A stretch of DNA of 9,229 nt from JBFHES01 sp041584015 (GTDB taxonomy: Bacteria > Bacteroidota > Bacteroidia > Bacteroidales > M50B96). How positions within the stretch are numbered: the stretch's first letter is position 1; the number at the start of each line of letters is the position of its first letter. Position numbers and translations under genes: made by a program. Positions 6,983 through 9,229 of the stretch are shown here, in pieces. The notes beneath the pieces are model-generated. The model saw only the letters and a list, made by a program, of their open reading frames with translations. It was not told the origin of the DNA and made no database searches. The stretch covers positions 1 through 9,229 of the forward strand of contig JBFHES010000190.1 of NCBI GenBank assembly GCA_041584015.1, written 5' to 3'.

Positions 6983-7001
6983 TGCAGTAACATGTACTGC
7001 A
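6983..7001. repeat. Small inverted repeat next to the terminator
   Basis: TGCAGTA (6983-6989) and TACTGCA (6995-7001) are perfect inverted repeats around ACATG. It lies between the 51-residue gene and its terminator. There is no T-run on the minus strand directly after it. It may be a 3'-end stabilising hairpin, a protein-binding palindrome or chance. Confidence 0.4.
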
Positions 7002-7053
7002 GCTAAATTGGTAACACTATTGTGCAAATCTATGCTACATGCACTATCGTAGG

Positions 7054-7209
7054 TTATTTCTTTTCTTCGAGTCTTGCAAAATAGCGTTCTTTAGCCTTTT
7101 CCGGATCTGCATCAATTGGAATAAATATTTTGGTTCTTTTATCTATTACCACTTCTTGCATTGAACTTAAATCCGGCGACTTAATAACTGCTTGTTTTTT
7201 TTCAGCCAT
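7054..7209 (-). CDS. 51-residue charged hypothetical protein
   Basis: A minus-strand frame of 51 codons plus TAA begins MAEKKQAVIKSPDLSSMQEV and ends RYFARLEEKK. The sequence is rich in Lys, Glu, Asp and Arg, with a short beta-like core (EVVIDKRTKIFIPID, 19-33) followed by DADPEKAKERYFARLEEK, which should form an amphipathic helix. There is no signal peptide, membrane segment or cysteine, so it is probably a cytosolic protein. I do not recognise the family. The gene is supported by a purine-rich Shine-Dalgarno-like site five bases before the ATG, by a strong terminator 74 bases after the stop and by its sensible composition. A run of eight A bases at codons 3-5 is a possible slippage site. 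It is oriented with the GTPase gene but separated from it by a terminator and a new promoter, so no shared function is implied. Confidence 0.75.
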   Translation of the reverse strand: MAEKKQAVIKSPDLSSMQEVVIDKRTKIFIPIDADPEKAKERYFARLEEKK

Positions 7210-7214
7210 GTTTT

Positions 7215-7220
7215 CTTCCT
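7215..7220 (-). promoter_or_regulatory. Shine-Dalgarno-like site of the 51-residue gene
   Basis: AGGAAG on the minus strand lies five bases (AAAAC) before the ATG at 7209, within AAAAAGGAAGAAAAC. This is notable because Bacteroidota genes, including the others in this window, usually lack such a site. It fixes the start codon. Confidence 0.55.
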
Positions 7221-7411
7221 TTTTAGATTAATAATTACAACCCAATAAATTCTCCAGATGTAAAAACAAGGTCTTACAATCTGTTAAATTTGTTTTAGTT
7301 GCACCTATGATCGCTGCGGCGTAACTTTTATCAAGTTTAAAATGTATATTTTTTTGACTAAATAGTCGTTGCGGTTTGCCTTCGTAAGCGATGATTTTCT
7401 CATTAATGGTG

Positions 7412-7419
7412 CAAAGATA
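7412..7419 (-). promoter_or_regulatory. Candidate -7 element for the 51-residue gene
   Basis: TATCTTTG on the minus strand matches TAnnTTTG exactly. It is the only such match found between the 7209 start and 7422. No -33 TTG is found at the right distance. If used, the mRNA would have a leader of roughly 200 bases. Confidence 0.35.
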
Positions 7420-7582
7420 CAATAAATCAACAAGAAAGCCTCTAATTTGTTTAGGCTGCTTGTTTTATAATTTTCCTTTACAGACTCCCTGCGAGATTGG
7501 TGACAAATTATTTGACTACCCATTCAGTAGCTTTGAATGAATCTAAATTTGTTGCAAATATTCTTAACTAATGTATTGTTGC

Positions 7583-7590
7583 TATATTTG
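7583..7590 (+). promoter_or_regulatory. Candidate -7 element for the beta-propeller protein gene
   Basis: TATATTTG is an exact TAnnTTTG match, 132 bases before the ATG at 7723. The nearest upstream TTG/TTTG copies (7548-7554) are 28-31 bases away, too far for the usual spacing. If used, it leaves an untranslated leader of about 125 bases, long for this region. Confidence 0.35.
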
Positions 7591-7722
7591 AACGAGGAGT
7601 GAAACTATCAAAAACAATTAAGTCAAACTAACTTTTTTTATGCAGTAATGCTTTTTGTTTCTTAAGGTTAGGCTTCTGTGAGTAATTATTAAAAAATCAG
7701 ATCATCTAAACATACTACACAT

Positions 7723-9229
7723 ATGAGACATCTTTTTCTATTAACACTTACCTTATTGCTATGGTCATCTTCAATTGGACAAGCTCCTTATACCGAAGTC
7801 TCAGGGTTAAACATACTTGGTTATGTAAGTCGGGCTGTTGAATGGGGGGATTACGACAACGATGGTGATATGGATTTTATCATCACAGGCAGTTCAAGTA
7901 TCGGCTCCCAAACTATTATTTATAAAAATACGGGTGCTGGTTTTACCGAACTTACTAATACCGGAATAACCTATATGTATAATGGCGTTGTTAAGTGGGG
8001 CGATTATGATAATGATGGTGATCTAGATTTATTGATGGTTGGTGATCAGAATCCACGAATTACTAAAGTATATAAAAATGTAGGCTCAGATACCTTTGTG
8101 GAATTAACTGGTAATAGCTTTCAGCTAGTGAGTGATCCAAGCGCTAATTGGGTTGATTATGATAATGATGGCGATTTGGATTTTATATTGACAGGCTATG
8201 TAAGTAATTATTATACCTTGATTTATAAAAACGTAGGTAATGATAGCTTTATAGAGATTGCTAATCACAACTTACCTGGTCTTAGATATGGCCGAACCGC
8301 ATGGGCTGATTATGATGAAGATGGCGACAAGGATGTTGTCCTTAGTGGGCAATCATCTTCGGGAGTTATAACTCGTTTGTACGAAAATAATGGAACTGAT
8401 TTTTTCGATCAGGTAACAACATCGAGTTTTGGCGGATCTAAAAATGGTAACCTTGAATGGGGTGATTATGATAGTGATGGCGATTTAGATATTCTATTGT
8501 CGGGTTCCTACTACACACGGATTTATAAAAACAATGGTAACAACAATTTTACAAATGCCGGCCTGTCTGGAATGAGTAATCTAAGCACCAGTTATTCTAC
8601 CTGGGGCGATTATGATAACGATGGAGATCTGGATGTGTTTATGTGCGGGAATAGTTTCTCGGTAAATTATTCGTATTTATACACAAACAACGGAATTGGT
8701 GTTTATACCGAAAATTCGGCGGCCAATTTTACTCCAATGTCTGGTGAAATTAAGCCATGCGATTATGATAATGACGGAGATCTGGATGTGCTCTTTGCGG
8801 GTTTTGCCGTTCCATCGGGCTTAAGCAAATTGTATGAGAATAATACAACAACTGTAAATACAGCACCAGCTGCACCTGTTGCCTTGCCAGTTACTTTTAA
8901 CGGAAACGAGACCTGGTTGTCATGGAATAAATCAAGTGATGATCATACAAGCGATACGGCTTTAAACTACAACGTGTATTTGAATAGTCTGGTTGATGGT
9001 AGTCTTGCGCCGGCTATGTCAGATGTATCGAGTGGATTTAGAATGTTGCCAGCAATGGGAAATGCTTCGCAAGATACAACCTGGCGATTCGATGAGTTAC
9101 CCGGTGGAGTTTATGAGTGGGGCGTTCAGGCCATTGATCATGCCTTTATCGGATCTGGTTTCTCATCGGCCGACACCTTCTTGGTGTTGAAATTTAATCC
9201 GGGAATGCTCGATTTTGAAGAACAACACA
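7723..9229 (+). CDS. Secreted FG-GAP/VCBS-type seven-bladed beta-propeller protein, 3' end outside the window
   Basis: The frame is open from ATG 7723 to the window edge (502 full codons). Residues 1-20 are a signal peptide (MRHLFLLL... SIGQ). Residues about 21-375 hold seven repeats around W-G-D-Y-D-N-D-G-D-L-D, with the first Asp at 43, 94, 145, 196, 248, 296 and 347. The near-constant spacing of 51 residues and the count of seven fit an integrin-alpha-like propeller whose DxDxDG loops bind calcium. The last motif has Cys in place of the usual Trp (KPCDYDNDGD). Each blade also has a YKN/YEN-type strand, for example IYKNVGNDSF. Residues about 380-490 resemble a fibronectin type III domain (NTAPAAPV, TWLSWNKSSDD, YEWGVQAID). 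By analogy with similar Bacteroidota proteins the missing end probably carries a T9SS sorting domain, but this is not visible. Role: extracellular or surface binding, inferred from fold. Confidence 0.88.
   Translation, partial: MRHLFLLTLTLLLWSSSIGQAPYTEVSGLNILGYVSRAVEWGDYDNDGDMDFIITGSSSIGSQTIIYKNTGAGFTELTNTGITYMYNGVVKWGDYDNDGDLDLLMVGDQNPRITKVYKNVGSDTFVELTGNSFQLVSDPSANWVDYDNDGDLDFILTGYVSNYYTLIYKNVGNDSFIEIANHNLPGLRYGRTAWADYDEDGDKDVVLSGQSSSGVITRLYENNGTDFFDQVTTSSFGGSKNGNLEWGDYDSDGDLDILLSGSYYTRIYKNNGNNNFTNAGLSGMSNLSTSYSTWGDYDNDGDLDVFMCGNSFSVNYSYLYTNNGIGVYTENSAANFTPMSGEIKPCDYDNDGDLDVLFAGFAVPSGLSKLYENNTTTVNTAPAAPVALPVTFNGNETWLSWNKSSDDHTSDTALNYNVYLNSLVDGSLAPAMSDVSSGFRMLPAMGNASQDTTWRFDELPGGVYEWGVQAIDHAFIGSGFSSADTFLVLKFNPGMLDFEEQH
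7843..8787 (+). repeat. Seven in-frame Asp-rich calcium-loop repeats, period about 153 bp
   Basis: Seven copies of a coding repeat centred on GATTATGATAATGATGG(C/T)GAT occur at 153-bp steps except for one of 156 and one of 144. Only the loop motif is well conserved at DNA level; the rest of each unit has diverged. That points to an old protein repeat rather than a recent tandem duplication. Confidence 0.9.

Larger units (their letters stand above)
7210..7722. other. 513-bp gap: leader of the 51-residue gene and upstream region of the propeller gene
   Basis: Two overlapping minus-strand frames occur. One runs 7422-7228 (64 residues, ending NLLGCNY 18 bp before the 7209 start). The other runs 7523-7305, with an inner ATG at 7403 that would give 32 basic residues. 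Neither resembles a protein I know, and the -7 box at 7412-7419 covers the ATG of the first, so I treat the stretch as probable leader with low-confidence short ORFs. On the minus strand 7326-7318 and 7305-7297 can pair over nine positions (one mismatch, one G-U) around a 12-nt loop. From about 7423 to 7722 I see no gene, only A+T-rich sequence and the promoter element at 7583-7590. Confidence 0.5.

Noticed and set aside
6800..7027. 75-codon minus-strand frame across the GTPase start and the terminator
   Set aside because: It contains the terminator hairpin and U-run of the neighbouring gene and the GTPase promoter, and overlaps the GTPase coding start in another frame. Its sequence has no protein-like features.
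7843..8787. CRISPR or recent tandem DNA repeats suggested by the repeating GATTATGATAATGATGG
   Set aside because: The repeats are in frame, spaced by about 153 bp and diverged outside the Asp loop, so they are protein repeats of a beta-propeller.
8993..9190. 65-codon plus-strand frame inside the propeller protein gene
   Set aside because: It is out of frame with the well-supported open frame that runs through the same region with repeat and fibronectin-like motifs.
1..9229. Mobile element, prophage or defence island
   Set aside because: No integrase, transposase, terminal inverted repeats, target duplications or phage genes were seen, and genes are separated by their own promoters and terminators.

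Overview
The window reads as chromosomal DNA from a free-living or gut-type member of the Bacteroidota. The evidence is two secreted proteins with type IX secretion system (T9SS) type A C-terminal sorting domains, Bacteroidota-style promoter elements (TAnnTTTG, some with an upstream TTG/TTTG) in front of most genes, few Shine-Dalgarno sequences, and a low G+C content. I cannot name the genus from the sequence.

Layout. The left edge cuts a minus-strand gene just after its start (1-38, signal-peptide-like). A short unexplained stretch and a near-perfect terminator follow. Next come a 572-residue T9SS surface protein with a gingipain-adhesin-like jelly-roll domain (308-2026, minus), a PfkB-family sugar kinase (2188-3093, plus), and a second T9SS-sorted secreted protein (3199-4176, minus). 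The kinase and the second secreted protein converge on a shared hairpin at 3144-3176. Then a small protein with a possible PD-(D/E)XK nuclease-like core (4393-4800, minus) lies 45 bp downstream of a TetM/EF-G-family translation GTPase (4846-6813, minus). Further right is a 51-residue charged protein (7054-7209, minus) with a Shine-Dalgarno-like site, its own terminator and a roughly 200-nt leader. The right edge holds the first 502 residues of a secreted FG-GAP/VCBS-type protein (7723 to the edge, plus) with seven evenly spaced Asp-rich repeats, best explained as a seven-bladed beta-propeller, followed by a fibronectin type III-like domain.

How the parts relate. Three or four of the genes encode exported proteins, and two of those are clear T9SS cargo, so the region looks like ordinary housekeeping and cell-surface content rather than a mobile island. 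I see no transposase, integrase, tRNA, rRNA or CRISPR array. Most genes have their own promoter and terminator candidates. The only plausible operon is the GTPase plus the small nuclease-like gene, and even there a second promoter-like element sits just before the second ATG.

Nothing here convincingly amounts to a new multi-gene system. The points most worth a second look are the TetM-like GTPase, whose domain IV tip loop is EF-G-like rather than drug-resistance-like, the degenerate nuclease-like protein beside it, and the 51-residue gene with its structured leader.
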